Assembly: GCF_000311985.1 (NCBI RefSeq)
Contig: NZ_HE978586.1
Coordinates: 206,983 to 270,982, forward strand
DNA from: Kallipyga massiliensis ph2
Lineage (GTDB): Bacteria; Bacillota; Clostridia; Tissierellales; Peptoniphilaceae
Length of the DNA: 64,000 nt
Direction: 5' to 3'
Below are positions 1-9,438 of this stretch, in pieces (within the stretch, counting starts at the first letter, position 1; each line of letters starts with the position of its first letter). Below the pieces are notes generated by a model. The model was not told the origin of the DNA. It saw nothing but the letters and a program-made list of their open reading frames with translations, and searched no databases. Position numbers and translations under genes: made by a program.

Positions 1-485
1 AAAAGGGATCCTGAGGTCAGGAAGATCATGCGGGAGCCGGAAAAAAGGGCCTGGCGGAAAGAGTTGGCCCCCTCCCTCTCCTCCTTGGGCAGGACCCGGA
101 GGGAGATGGGGATGAAGAGGGCCGACTCATATTGTCCGGCCAGGTCAGAGACCAGGTTGATGGCCGAAACCGCCATAGCCACCCAAAAAGCCACAGGGAA
201 GGACATCAGGTGGAAGACCCCCAGATAGAGGACCGCCCGCAATAATTGGGTGACCAGGATGGCTCCGAGCTTATTTTCGGTTTGGTCGGCCCGATCCCCG
301 CTGACCATATTGGTGATCATAGGGACCATCTCCGTCAAGGTGATGACGGACATGGCCAGGGTCGTCTGGGGAATATCCAACACATACCTCATCATGACCA
401 AATAGAAAAGCGAATCGCCGAAATTGGAGATGAGGTCCGACAGGGTCAGGGCCATAAATAACTTATTCGAGAATAATTGTCTCAT
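1..485 (-). CDS. MFS transporter, N-terminal part (runs off the window)
   Basis: Reading the minus strand from the ATG at 485 gives about 161 residues without a stop to the window edge. The start MRQLFSNKLFMALTLSDLIS and the following hydrophobic segments separated by short charged loops (a GDRADQ-type loop after the second segment) look like the first transmembrane helices of a major facilitator superfamily exporter, probably a drug or metabolite effluxer. A ribosome site GGAG lies about 8 bases before the ATG, which fixes the start. The carboxyl half is missing because of the window boundary, so substrate cannot be inferred. It is separated from pyk by a 724-bp gap holding a hairpin repeat array, so it is probably its own unit. 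Confidence 0.75.
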   Translation of the reverse strand, partial: MRQLFSNKLFMALTLSDLISNFGDSLFYLVMMRYVLDIPQTTLAMSVITLTEMVPMITNMVSGDRADQTENKLGAILVTQLLRAVLYLGVFHLMSFPVAFWVAMAVSAINLVSDLAGQYESALFIPISLRVLPKEEREGANSFRQALFSGSRMIFLTSGSL

Positions 486-740
486 AGTAAGTCTCCTTGC
501 TTCATTGATATGCAAGAAGTATAGCATGGAAAAAAAACCGCCCATAGGGTCTGGTGGTTGTAGGCGGAAGAAATGTGGTTGAGTAAATCAACTGCAGGTT
601 GTAGAGTTTGGCAACTTTAGGTGTGGCTGGTCAAGCAGTTTTAGACACTGCTTTCACTTTTTAGTGATATTGTCGCCACCCTTGACGGCGGTGGCTCCAG
701 CCTCGGGCTCTGAACTCAACGCCTTGTCTCCTCCTTTTCC
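486..740. other. Intergenic region upstream of the MFS gene
   Basis: No credible coding sequence on either strand; short reading frames here lack ribosome sites. It should hold the promoter of the MFS gene on the minus strand. I see no clear consensus boxes and no RNA gene. The tandem hairpin array starts at its right edge. Confidence 0.5.
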
Positions 741-1105
741 CTTGATTCAGCCAATTGAGGGGGCTAACGGAAGCCCCCCTCTTCCCCGATTCCGCCAATT
801 GAGGAGGCTAACGATGGCCCCCTTGTCCTCTAATTCTGCCAAATGAGGGGGCTAATGGAAGCCCCCCTGTCCCTTGATCCCGCCAATTGAGGGGGCTAAT
901 GACAGTCCCCCCTGTCCCCCGATTCCGACAATTGAGGGGGCTAATGGAAGCCCTCCTGTTCCCCGATTCCGCCAATTAAGGGGGCTAATGATGGCCCCCC
1001 TGTTCCCCGATTCCAACAATTAAGGAGGCTCCGCTTGGCCGCCCTATCCCCGGATTCCGACAATTAAGGGGGCTCCACATGGCCGCACTGCGCCCGCAGC
1101 CCCCC
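741..1105. repeat. Eight-copy 44-bp tandem repeat, each unit a hairpin
   Basis: The core AATTGAGGGGGCTAATGG recurs with starts at about 753, 797, 841, 885, 930, 974, 1018 and 1062, a period of 44 bp with one 45-bp step. Each unit carries GGGGGCT, a 6-base loop, then AGCCCCC, so each can fold as a GC hairpin. Outer units are more diverged (AATTAAGG and mismatched right arms toward 1018-1100). It lies between the pyk terminator and the MFS gene. It is neither CRISPR-like (no unique spacers) nor coding. It could be a minisatellite-type intergenic element, a multiple terminator or a protein-binding array. Confidence 0.85.
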
Positions 1106-1137
1106 TCCACGCCGCCCCTTCTCCCCCACATGGCAAA

Positions 1138-1211
1138 TAAAAAGGCACCCCCGCCCAAGCGCATACAAATTCCGGAGGAATTTGTCTAAGCGCGGGCGGG
1201 GAGTGCTTTTT
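1138..1211 (-). terminator. Compound hairpin terminator after pyk
   Basis: A long inverted repeat pairs AAAGGCACCCCCGCCC (from 1141) with the GCGGGCGGGGAGTGCTTTT side ending at 1210. It encloses a perfect inner stem ACAAATTCC-GGA-GGAATTTGT at about 1165-1185. On the minus strand it directly follows the pyk stop codon and ends in a T-rich run. Confidence 0.8.
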
Positions 1212-2970
1212 AAAAGACGGTTGATTCGCCTTTATAGACGATCCCTGTGGCGGCATCCACGGTGACGGTTTCGCCTTCTTGGATGGACCGGGTGGCATTG
1301 TGGGCCCCGATGATAGTGGGCTTGCCATAGTGGAGGCCGACGATGGCGGCGTGGGAGGTGAGGCCCCCTTCTTCCACGATGACGGCGGAAGCTTGGTTAA
1401 TGTAGGGGATGAGGTCGGCGCCGGTGAAGCGGGCGACCAGGATGTCCCCTTCCTGGAAGCGTCCTTCCAGGTCCTTGGCGGTCGAGCCGAGGACGGCCTT
1501 GCCGATGACGGATTTCTTTCCGATCCCCTGGCCCATGACCAGGATGTTGCCAATGGTGTGGACCTTGATCATGTTGGTTTCGGACCCATAGCCGGAGGGG
1601 ATGCCGGCGGTTAGGATGATTTGGTCGCCTTCCTTGACCAGCTGGGTCTTGAGGGCGGCATAGATGGACTGGTCGACCAGCTCATCCGTTGCCGGAGAAT
1701 TGGGGGCCATCATGGGGGTGACGCCCCAGACCAGGGAGAGTTGGTGGTAGGTTTGGATATCCGGAGTGGCCGCAATAATGGGGATGATGGGCCGGTATTT
1801 GGAGATTTGCCGGGCGGTGAAGCCGGATGAGGTGGCGGCGACAATGGCCTGGCAGACGATCTGCTGGGCAATCATGACGGTGGACCGGGCGATGGCCGAT
1901 GAGGTGTTAGGCGAGACCCATGAGGATCGGTCGGAGATGGAGTTGAGGAAGTCCGGGGACTTCTCCACCGTCTCGGCGATCTGCCTCATCTGGCGAACGG
2001 ATTCCACCGGGTACTTGCCGGCGGCCGTTTCGCCCGACAGCATGATGGCATCGGACCCGTCCAGGATGGCATTGGCCACGTCGTTGACCTCAGCCCTGGT
2101 GGGTCGGGGGTTCCGGGACATGGAGTCCAGCATCTGGGTGGCGGTGATGACGGGCTTGCCGGCCGTGTTGGCCATCCGGATGATCTTCTTTTGGACGATG
2201 GGGACGTCCTGGGTGGGGATTTCCACGCCCAGGTCGCCTCGGGCTACCATGATTCCGTCACAGGAATGGAGGATCTCCTCCAGGTTTTCCACCCCCTGGG
2301 CGCTTTCGATTTTGGCCAGGATCTGGATGCCCGACCCGCCGTTGTCTTCCAGGACTCGGCGGATTTCAATGACGTCATCCGCCGAACGGATGAAGGAGGC
2401 GAAGATCATGTCCACGCCGGCCTCGATGCCGAAGAGGATATCCGCCTTATCCTGTTCCGTCATGGCCGGGAGCTTGACGTTGGTGCCGGGGACGTTGACT
2501 CCCTTATGGTCGGAGATTTCTCCGTAGTTTTGAGCCACACAGTGGATCTCGGTCCCCCCTTCCAGGGACTGGACCTGGAGTTCCACCAGGCCGTCGTCGA
2601 CCAGGATCCGGGACCCCGGCTTGACGTCTTTAGGCAGGCCCTCATAAGTAATGGAGATGATGTCCTTGCTTCCTTCCACCTTCCGGGTCGTCAGAGTGAT
2701 CTTGTCCCCCCGCTCCAGGTCGACAGCCTTGTGGTCTTTGAAGGTGCCCAGGCGGATCTCCGGGCCCTTGGTATCCAGGGCGATGGCCACTGGGACCTTC
2801 ATCTCCTGGCGAAGTGTTTTAATGGTTTCGATTTTTTTTTGGTGCTCCTCATGGCTCCCGTGAGAAAAGTTCAGGCGGGCGACATTCATCCCCTCATTGA
2901 TGAGGGAGCGGAGGATGTCAGGAGACTCCGAGGCGGGGCCTATGGTACATACCACTTTGGTGTTTTTCAT
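1210..2970 (-). CDS. pyk: Pyruvate kinase with C-terminal PEP-utilizing domain
   Basis: 586 residues. It converts phosphoenolpyruvate and ADP to pyruvate and ATP, the last glycolytic step, in the cytoplasm. The start MKNTKVVCTIGPASES is the classic amino terminus. The barrel carries ALDTKGPEIRLG, AKIESAQG, MVARGDLGVEIP and ATQMLDSM (effector and metal/substrate loops). Residues about 500-586 form the extra carboxyl domain with GGLTSHAAIVG, resembling the phosphohistidine swivel domain of PEP synthases but found in many Firmicutes pyruvate kinases of this length. Ribosome site AAAGGAG precedes the ATG. Order dnaE-pfkA-pyk on one strand suggests co-transcription with pfkA, with the hairpin at 1138-1211 ending the unit. 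Confidence 0.97.
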   Translation of the reverse strand: MKNTKVVCTIGPASESPDILRSLINEGMNVARLNFSHGSHEEHQKKIETIKTLRQEMKVPVAIALDTKGPEIRLGTFKDHKAVDLERGDKITLTTRKVEGSKDIISITYEGLPKDVKPGSRILVDDGLVELQVQSLEGGTEIHCVAQNYGEISDHKGVNVPGTNVKLPAMTEQDKADILFGIEAGVDMIFASFIRSADDVIEIRRVLEDNGGSGIQILAKIESAQGVENLEEILHSCDGIMVARGDLGVEIPTQDVPIVQKKIIRMANTAGKPVITATQMLDSMSRNPRPTRAEVNDVANAILDGSDAIMLSGETAAGKYPVESVRQMRQIAETVEKSPDFLNSISDRSSWVSPNTSSAIARSTVMIAQQIVCQAIVAATSSGFTARQISKYRPIIPIIAATPDIQTYHQLSLVWGVTPMMAPNSPATDELVDQSIYAALKTQLVKEGDQIILTAGIPSGYGSETNMIKVHTIGNILVMGQGIGKKSVIGKAVLGSTAKDLEGRFQEGDILVARFTGADLIPYINQASAVIVEEGGLTSHAAIVGLHYGKPTIIGAHNATRSIQEGETVTVDAATGIVYKGESTVF

Positions 2971-3026
2971 AGGAACTCCTTTCTAGCTACTCACTCTCGT
3001 TGATGAAAAATTGGGACCATCCGGCA

Positions 3027-3986
3027 TTAGCTGGACAGCATGCCGGTCAGTTCATAGATGGACTCATTGAAGACGTGGGGAACCCGGACTGCCTCCGAAA
3101 TAGGCATGCGGAAAACCTCCTTGCCGTGGGACCCGATGGCCACTGCGGTCTCTCCGTCCAAGAGGGCCTGGACCGCCTCGCTTCCCATGACACAGGCCAA
3201 TTTGGCGTCAGTGAAGGAGGGGGACCCGCCCCGCTGGACATGGCCCAGGATGGTGATTCGGGTGTCCACCCCGGTGGTTTCCCGGATGGTCTTCCCCATC
3301 TCATAGGGTTCCCCGACCCCCTCGGCCAGGACGATGATGTGGTGGCGCTTGCCCCGGAGCTTGCCCCGGAGGATCCGATCGGTGATCATCTGGATGTCGA
3401 AGTCATGTTCCGGGACGATGACGGACTCGGCCCCGCCGCCCAAACCGGCGTAAAGGGCGATGTCCCCGCAGTGGCGGCCCATGACCTGGACGATGACGGC
3501 CCGGGCGTGGGAAGCGGAGGTGTCGCGGAGCTTGCCGATGGATTCGATGACGGTCTCGACGGCCGTATGGAAACCGATGGTGAAGTCGGTGTAGCCCAGG
3601 TCATTGTCGATGGTGCAGGGAACCGCTGCCGTCATAATGCCCAGCTTGGACAGGGCTTCCGCCCCCTTCATAGACCCGTCTCCCCCCATGACGACCAAGC
3701 CGTCAATGCCGAAGCTCTTGAGGATGTTCCGGGCCTTTTCCTGGCCCTCCGGCTTGGTGAATTCTTCAGACCGGGCGGAACCCAGGATGGTCCCTCCCTT
3801 TTGGATAATATCCGCTACCGAGGAGACATTCATCTCATAGATATCTCCCCGCATGAGGCCCTCATAGCCAAAGCGGATCCCCTTGACCCGGACCCCCTTG
3901 CTGAGGGCCGTTCGGGCGATGGACCGGATGCAGGCATTCATTCCTGGAGCGTCTCCTCCAGAGGTGAGCATGGCAATGGTGCGCAT
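3027..3986 (-). CDS. pfkA: ATP-dependent 6-phosphofructokinase
   Basis: 319 residues, the normal length for bacterial PfkA; phosphorylates fructose 6-phosphate to the 1,6-bisphosphate. It opens MRTIAMLTSGGDAPGMN (nucleotide site), then GGDGSMKGA, TIDNDLGYTDFTIGF (catalytic Asp region) and MGRHCGDIA. The longer reading frame to 4016 is rejected because AAGGAGG lies 4 bases before the ATG at 3986. One mild oddity is TIDNDLGYTDFTIGFHTA where most family members have an Ile-Pro-Gly stretch and Asp before Thr-Ala. Upstream dnaE ends at 4067 and downstream pyk starts at 2970, so the three genes probably share transcription. Confidence 0.97.
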   Translation of the reverse strand: MRTIAMLTSGGDAPGMNACIRSIARTALSKGVRVKGIRFGYEGLMRGDIYEMNVSSVADIIQKGGTILGSARSEEFTKPEGQEKARNILKSFGIDGLVVMGGDGSMKGAEALSKLGIMTAAVPCTIDNDLGYTDFTIGFHTAVETVIESIGKLRDTSASHARAVIVQVMGRHCGDIALYAGLGGGAESVIVPEHDFDIQMITDRILRGKLRGKRHHIIVLAEGVGEPYEMGKTIRETTGVDTRITILGHVQRGGSPSFTDAKLACVMGSEAVQALLDGETAVAIGSHGKEVFRMPISEAVRVPHVFNESIYELTGMLSS

Positions 3987-4066
3987 TTGTCCTCCTTGAT
4001 TTCCTTCTCTCTTCATCTCATCATTCCTCTTCTATTGTCCCTTATTTTTTGGAGAGTTCCCCTCCC

Positions 4067-7000
4067 CTACTGAACCACCACTCCGTCAGGGCCCAGGACC
4101 TCCCGGAGGGCCCGGACTAGGCCATCGGTCCCGTCCACAGAAAACCTGGGGTCCATGGCCACAGCCTGGTCCAGGTCGGAAAAGTAGATCATGACCGGGA
4201 GGTGACCGGGATGGGCTAGCAGGACCTCCTTGATCTTTCGGTAGCCGGTCTTGTCCCGGGAATCCATCTTGAGAAAGACCCGACTCTTGGTCATCGCTTC
4301 AGGTGGGTAGGCGTCATCCACAATAAGCTGGATCTTGTCATTTTGGTACTGGAGACGGCCCACAAAGAGGAGGGGGGCATCCGTCACCAGCAAGCCTTGG
4401 GTCTTCCGGTAAATCCGGGGGAAGACCACCCCTTCCATGACCCCGAAGAAGTCTTCAAACTGGACGAAGCACATCTTCTCCCCCTTCTTGGTCACCAGGT
4501 CCCGCCGGCCCCGAAGGATGCCGGCCATCTTGACAAAGCGGCCGTCCAAACTCTGGACCCGGTCCTCCTGGAGGACCTCCTCCATAGAAAAGGTCACATG
4601 GGGGGCAAAGATATCTTTATAGGGAGAAAGGGGATGGTCAGTTAAGTAAATGCCCAATACTTCTTTTTCATACCCCAAAAGCTGGTCTTTCGCATATTCC
4701 TTAATTTGTTCTTCCTCGGCCAGTGCCAGGTCCATCTCCTCAAAGAGAGAAACCTGACCAGCCAGGTTCCGCCGGCGGGAACCGACAACCGCATCCAGGG
4801 TCGTCTCCAGGTCCACCATGAGCTGGGACCGGTGACGGCCGAAGTCGTCCATGGCCCCGGCCTTGATCAGGCCCTCGACAGCCTTCCGGTTCATGGCATT
4901 TTTGTCCACAGCCAGGACCCGCCGGAGGTAGTCGTCCAGGTCGGTATAAGTCCTGCCGTCCCGGATCCTTCCCTCCACTGTGGCATCCACCAGGGCCTTG
5001 CCCACCCCCTTGATGGCCAGGAGGCCGAAGCGGATCTTCCCTTCTTCAGCGGTAAAGGGACCCATGGAATAGTTGACGTTGGGACCCAGGATCCCGATCC
5101 CCATCCGCTGGCTTTCCCGGAGGTAGAGGGCCATTTTATCATAATCCCCCATGACGGAGGTTAAAAGAGCCACCATATATTCCGTAGGATGGTAGTACTT
5201 GAGGTGGGCGGTCTGCATGGCCACATAGGCATAGGCCACGGAGTGGGATTTGTTGAAAGCGTATTTGGCGAACTCAATCATCTGGTCGTAGATTTGGTTA
5301 GCGATGTCGGCCGGGATCCCCTGGCGGACGCAGCCGGGGACAGGATCCCCCTCCGCCAGGCTCGCCCCCTCCCCATCCAGGTTTCCATAGATGAAGGTCT
5401 TCCGGTTCTCCTCCATGACGGCCATCTTCTTCTTGGACATGGCCCGGCGGAGGTTATCGGCCCCGCCCAGGGAGTAGCCGGCCAGCTGCTGGACCACCTG
5501 CATGACCTGTTCCTGGTAGACGATGACCCCATAGGTCGACTTAAGGATGGGCTCCAGCTTGGGGTGGAGGTAGTGGACCTTGGCGGGGTCATGACGGGCA
5601 GCCACATACTGGGGGATGTTGTCCATGGGCCCCGGACGGAAGAGGGCGTTGGCTGCCACCAGGTCCTCGAAGCGGTCGGGTCGAAGTTCCCGGAGGAAGT
5701 TCCGCATCCCTGTGGATTCAAACTGGAAGATCCCAATGGTTTGGGCCCGGGCGAAGTCCTTGAGGACAGCGGGGTCCTGGAGCTCGATGGCATCGATGTC
5801 GATAACCTCACCGGTCCCGGCCTCCACCATCTCCAGGGTATCCCGGATGACGGTCAGGTTCCGGAGGCCCAGGAAGTCCATCTTCAGAAGGCCCAGCTTC
5901 TCCAGCTCGGTCATGTTGTACTGGGTGGTCACCTGGTCCTTGGACCGGGAGAGGGGGACGAAGTGGTCGACCGCCTCCCCGGCGATGAGGACGCCGGCCG
6001 CATGGGTGGAGGTGTGGCGGGGGGTTCCCTCCAATTCCCGGGCCAGGTCGATGAGCCGGTGGCTTTCGGGGTCCTCCTGGTAGATTTTCTTGAAATCGGG
6101 GTCCTCTTGGATAGCCTCGTTGAGAGTAATCTTCAGGGTGTCGGGGACGGCCTTGGCTACCCGGTCCACCCGGGACAGGGGGATATCCATGACCCGGCCC
6201 ACGTCTCGGATAGCGTTCTTGGCCGCCATGGTCCCAAAGGTAACGATCTGGGCGACGTGGTCTTCCCCATATTTTTCTTTGACATAGTCGATCACCTCAT
6301 CCCGGCGGACGTAGTCGAAGTCAATGTCGATATCCGGCATGGAGACCCGGTCGGGGTTGAGGAAGCGTTCAAAAAGGAGGTCATACTTCAGGGGATCGAT
6401 GTTGGTGATGGTGAGGGCGTAGGAGACGATGGAGCCCGCCGCCGACCCCCGGCCCGGCCCCACGGGGATCCCCCGGGACTTGGCATGGGCCACAAAGTCC
6501 CGGACGATGAGGAAGTAGTCCACATAGCCCATGGATTCGATGACATCCATCTCATGGCGGGCCCGGGCCTTGGCCTCTTCGTAGCGGGCTTTCCGCTCCG
6601 CCGGCCCCCGCCCATACCGGTCCTCAATTCCTTCCGTAACCAAGCGCTCAAAGTGGGCGATATTGGTCTCCCCGGTAGGGATATCGAAGTGGGGGAGGTG
6701 GAGCTGGTGGAAGATGATCTCCACCTGACAGCGGTCAGCAATCTTTTGGGTGTTTTCCAGGGCCCCTTCGTAGTCGCCGAAGAGGTCCTCCATTTCCTCA
6801 TAGGACTTGACGTAAAAGTCATCCGAGGGGAACTTCATCCGGTCAGTCTGGGACAGGGTCTTCCCCGTCTGGATGCAGAGGAGGGCATCATGGGCTCGGG
6901 CATCCTCCCGCCGGAGGTAGTGGCAATCGTTGGTGGCCACCAGGGGAATCCCCGTTTCCCGGGAGATCTTGGCAAAGGTCCGGGCGATGAGGGCCTCCTC

Positions 7001-7534
7001 CCGGATCCCGTGGTCCTGGATCTCCAGGAAGAAATTTTCCTTGCCAAAAAGATCACGATAGTCCAAGGCCGTCTCCACCGCCTTTTCATAGGGAGAATCC
7101 AGGGCTCTCTGAGCGCACTCCCCCTGGATGCAAGCCGAGAGGGCGATCAGACCCTGGGCGTGGGCCCGGAGGACGGCTTTGTCCACATGGGGCCGACCAT
7201 GGTGGTAGCCATGGATATAGCCTGAGGAGACGATTTTGATGAGGTTATGGTAGCCCTCATTGTTTTCCGCAAGGAGGACCAGGTGGTAGCGGTCCCGGCT
7301 GGAGAAGTCCGTTTGGTCTTCCGCCATATAGATCTCGCAGCCGATGATGGGTTTGATCCCCTTTTTTTGCGCCGCCTCGTAGAACTGGATAGCCCCGAAC
7401 ATATTGCCGTGGTCGGTGATGGCGACGGAATCCATGCCCTGGTCCAGGCAGAGGTCCATGAGGTCATCAATCTTGCAGAAGCCGTCCAGCAAGGAATAGG
7501 GGGTGTGCAGGTGTAGGTGGACAAACTTTCCCAT
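4067..7534 (-). CDS. dnaE: DNA polymerase III alpha subunit, DnaE type
   Basis: 1155 residues, replicative polymerase catalytic subunit. Residues 1-270 are the PHP domain with metal ligands visible in HLHTPYSLLDG and ITDHGNMFG. Polymerase palm motifs include VGPGRGSAAGS and PDIDIDFDYVRRDEV (catalytic aspartates), then LLKMDFLGLRNL. The carboxyl end has a helix-hairpin-helix region and an OB fold (VKMAGILRGRRD). It lacks the PolC exonuclease insertion, so it is the DnaE branch. Start ATG follows GGAGGAAGG. It heads the dnaE-pfkA-pyk cluster, an arrangement typical of Firmicutes. Confidence 0.97.
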   Translation of the reverse strand: MGKFVHLHLHTPYSLLDGFCKIDDLMDLCLDQGMDSVAITDHGNMFGAIQFYEAAQKKGIKPIIGCEIYMAEDQTDFSSRDRYHLVLLAENNEGYHNLIKIVSSGYIHGYHHGRPHVDKAVLRAHAQGLIALSACIQGECAQRALDSPYEKAVETALDYRDLFGKENFFLEIQDHGIREEALIARTFAKISRETGIPLVATNDCHYLRREDARAHDALLCIQTGKTLSQTDRMKFPSDDFYVKSYEEMEDLFGDYEGALENTQKIADRCQVEIIFHQLHLPHFDIPTGETNIAHFERLVTEGIEDRYGRGPAERKARYEEAKARARHEMDVIESMGYVDYFLIVRDFVAHAKSRGIPVGPGRGSAAGSIVSYALTITNIDPLKYDLLFERFLNPDRVSMPDIDIDFDYVRRDEVIDYVKEKYGEDHVAQIVTFGTMAAKNAIRDVGRVMDIPLSRVDRVAKAVPDTLKITLNEAIQEDPDFKKIYQEDPESHRLIDLARELEGTPRHTSTHAAGVLIAGEAVDHFVPLSRSKDQVTTQYNMTELEKLGLLKMDFLGLRNLTVIRDTLEMVEAGTGEVIDIDAIELQDPAVLKDFARAQTIGIFQFESTGMRNFLRELRPDRFEDLVAANALFRPGPMDNIPQYVAARHDPAKVHYLHPKLEPILKSTYGVIVYQEQVMQVVQQLAGYSLGGADNLRRAMSKKKMAVMEENRKTFIYGNLDGEGASLAEGDPVPGCVRQGIPADIANQIYDQMIEFAKYAFNKSHSVAYAYVAMQTAHLKYYHPTEYMVALLTSVMGDYDKMALYLRESQRMGIGILGPNVNYSMGPFTAEEGKIRFGLLAIKGVGKALVDATVEGRIRDGRTYTDLDDYLRRVLAVDKNAMNRKAVEGLIKAGAMDDFGRHRSQLMVDLETTLDAVVGSRRRNLAGQVSLFEEMDLALAEEEQIKEYAKDQLLGYEKEVLGIYLTDHPLSPYKDIFAPHVTFSMEEVLQEDRVQSLDGRFVKMAGILRGRRDLVTKKGEKMCFVQFEDFFGVMEGVVFPRIYRKTQGLLVTDAPLLFVGRLQYQNDKIQLIVDDAYPPEAMTKSRVFLKMDSRDKTGYRKIKEVLLAHPGHLPVMIYFSDLDQAVAMDPRFSVDGTDGLVRALREVLGPDGVVVQ

Positions 7535-7548
7535 TCCTTCCTCCTCTC

Positions 7549-7572
7549 AAAAAGGGGCCTTCATGGGCCCCC
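7549..7572 (-). terminator. Hairpin terminator upstream of dnaE
   Basis: On the minus strand GGGGCC, a short loop and GGCCCC are followed by five T residues, immediately downstream of the zinc-ribbon gene. It should separate that gene from dnaE. Confidence 0.7.
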
Positions 7573-7591
7573 GTTCACTCTCTCTTCTTGG

Positions 7592-7990
7592 TCAGGTTCT
7601 TTTTTCCATTTCATGCTTGCAGTGGGGGCAGCGAACCTTGACCTTCCCCTTCCCCTTGGGCACGCGGAGCTCCTTGCCGCAAGAAGGGCAGGCAAAATAG
7701 CGGTAGCCCCCATCGCCGAAAAGCCGGCGCCGGTAGCGGGTCACCCCCTTGCGGAAGCCCATGGTTTTCCGGAGAAAGGCGGCATTTTCCCACGAACGCT
7801 TGTCAATATCCCGGGAAAGGGACCGGTAAAAGGCATAGATGGCCAGGGCCAGAGACAGGCCCGACAGGGCCCGGGACTTGAACAAAATGATATTCAAGAG
7901 GATGAGGATGATGGCAAAGCGGGTGATGAACTGGTTAAGGGGGTCACCGATATAGCGACCCGCCATCCATTGGCGGAATTTTTCCTTCAA
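7592..7990 (-). CDS. Small membrane protein with C-terminal zinc ribbon
   Basis: 132 residues; function unknown. Residues about 20-55 contain two hydrophobic stretches (FAIILILLNIILF and LSGLSLALAIYAFY). The soluble tail carries CPSCGKELRVPKGKGKVKVR followed by CPHC, a four-cysteine zinc ribbon, then a basic end. Similar short zinc-ribbon membrane proteins are widespread in Firmicutes without an assigned role. It sits between the sirtuin gene (ends 8027) and a terminator at 7549-7572, so it may be the last gene of the pgi-deoC-sirtuin transcript. The start follows an AAGGAA-type ribosome site. Confidence 0.8.
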   Translation of the reverse strand: MKEKFRQWMAGRYIGDPLNQFITRFAIILILLNIILFKSRALSGLSLALAIYAFYRSLSRDIDKRSWENAAFLRKTMGFRKGVTRYRRRLFGDGGYRYFACPSCGKELRVPKGKGKVKVRCPHCKHEMEKRT

Positions 7991-8026
7991 AGTGATTCCT
8001 TCTCTCTAGGTCTTTTTCAAGTAGGG

Positions 8027-8767
8027 CTAGTCGGCCAGGGCAGGCAGGATTTCGGAGATGTCCCCATGGAGGACATAGTCGGCCCGGCTGTCAGCCGGAG
8101 TGGCTTCCCGGTTGATGAGGATCATCCGGTCTCCTCGATAATAATTCAATAGACCTGCTGCCGGGTAGACCACCAGGGAAGTGCCTCCAACGATAAAGGT
8201 GTCGCAGGAAGCGATAGCCTCAATGGCCTGGCTGAAGGCGACTTGGGGGAGGGCCTCCCCATAAAGGGTGACGGCTGCCCGGACGTCATGACCACAGCGT
8301 GGGCAGGGATAGCGTCCCTTGCCGGCCATGAAGTCCTCGGTAGGAACTTGGTAGCCACAATGGGGGCAGTAGATGTCGTGCATATTTCCATGGACCTCAT
8401 AGAACTTCCGGGAACCGGCCCGCTGGTGGAGGCCATCGATGTTCTGGGTGATGACGGCGGAGAGCTTGCCCTCCTTCTCCCACTTGGCCAGCTGGAGGTG
8501 GGCTCCCGAAGGGGGAACCTGGTAGGATTGGTAGCATTCCCGGGTGAAGTCGGCGAAACCGTCCGGGTCATCCATGCAGAACTCATGGGAGAAATAGTAT
8601 TCCGGCGGATAGGGCCGGTTGGTCTTTTGGTGGTAGAGGCCATTGGGGGAACGGAAGTCCGGGATTCCGGAGGCCGTGGAGACCCCGGCCCCGCCAAAGA
8701 AGACCATGTTTTGCGACTCTTTAATGATGGCCTTGACTTCTTCAAGTGTGGATTCTTTTCCCTTCAT
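8027..8767 (-). CDS. cobB: NAD-dependent protein deacylase (sirtuin)
   Basis: 246 residues. It removes acyl groups from protein lysines using NAD+. Visible motifs are GAGVSTASGIPDFRSPNGLY (NAD binding), TQNIDGLHQRAG and the catalytic His in VHGNMH. Zinc cysteines lie in CPHCG and CPRCG, and the NAD pocket GGTSLVVYPAAG follows. The ATG at 8767 has GGAGG 7 bases upstream. An in-frame TTG two codons earlier is less likely. The start codon overlaps the deoC stop (TGATG), indicating translational coupling and an operon pgi-deoC-cobB. Confidence 0.93.
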   Translation of the reverse strand: MKGKESTLEEVKAIIKESQNMVFFGGAGVSTASGIPDFRSPNGLYHQKTNRPYPPEYYFSHEFCMDDPDGFADFTRECYQSYQVPPSGAHLQLAKWEKEGKLSAVITQNIDGLHQRAGSRKFYEVHGNMHDIYCPHCGYQVPTEDFMAGKGRYPCPRCGHDVRAAVTLYGEALPQVAFSQAIEAIASCDTFIVGGTSLVVYPAAGLLNYYRGDRMILINREATPADSRADYVLHGDISEILPALAD

Positions 8768-9438
8768 CAGCAATCCTCCTTTGTCACGATGGCGATGCCG
8801 GCGGAAGCCCCGATCCGGTCCGCCCCGGCCTCAATCATAGCCAGGGCCTCTTCCCGGGTATGGATGCCCCCGGAGGCCTTGACCTTGGCCTGGTCGCCCA
8901 CCGTCTCTTTCATCAGGCGGACATCTTCCGTCCGGGCTCCGCCGGTGGAAAATCCGGTCGAGGTCTTGACGAAGTCCGCCCCGGCCCGGAGGGCCGCCCG
9001 ACAGACTTCCACCTTTTCAGGATCGGTCAGGAGACAGGTCTCGATGATGACCTTGAGGGCCTTATCCCCGCATGCCTCCTTCAGAGCTCGGATTTCCTCC
9101 TCTACATAGGCCCACTCTCCCGACTTGACCTTGCCGATGTTGATGACCATGTCGATTTCATCCGCCCCGTCTTGGAGGGCCTGGCGGGTCTCAAAGACCT
9201 TGGCCGGGGTGGACATAGCCCCCAGGGGAAAGCCCACCACGGAGCAGGTCAGGACGTCCGACCCCTGAAGTCGGTCATGGACCCGGGCGACGTTGGCGGA
9301 GTTGACGCAGCAGGACCGGAAGCCGTATTCCACGGCCTCCCGGCAGAGGCGGTCAATGGCCTCATCATCGGCATCGGGCTTGAGAAGGGTATGGTCGATA
9401 TATTTAGCGAGGTCCGGCTTGGACACCTTAGTTTTCAT
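8767..9438 (-). CDS. deoC: Deoxyribose-phosphate aldolase
   Basis: 223 residues. It cleaves 2-deoxyribose 5-phosphate to acetaldehyde and glyceraldehyde 3-phosphate, feeding deoxynucleoside carbon into glycolysis. The true start is [19 protein letters not shown]; a much longer same-frame reading runs antisense-free through pgi in a wrong frame and is rejected. The Schiff-base lysine lies in [14 protein letters not shown], with the second active-site lysine in VKASGGIHT. The gene overlaps the end of pgi by 11 bp and the start of the sirtuin by 1 bp, so the three are translationally linked. Confidence 0.95.
   Translation of the reverse strand: MKTKVSKPDLAKYIDHTLLKPDADDEAIDRLCREAVEYGFRSCCVNSANVARVHDRLQGSDVLTCSVVGFPLGAMSTPAKVFETRQALQDGADEIDMVINIGKVKSGEWAYVEEEIRALKEACGDKALKVIIETCLLTDPEKVEVCRAALRAGADFVKTSTGFSTGGARTEDVRLMKETVGDQAKVKASGGIHTREEALAMIEAGADRIGASAGIAIVTKEDC

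Noticed and set aside
5189-7225. A 678-residue plus-strand open frame opposite dnaE, and similar long antisense frames over PFOR, symporter, trkH and others
   Set aside because: They are antisense shadows caused by GC-rich codon use; the minus-strand products are clear known enzymes.
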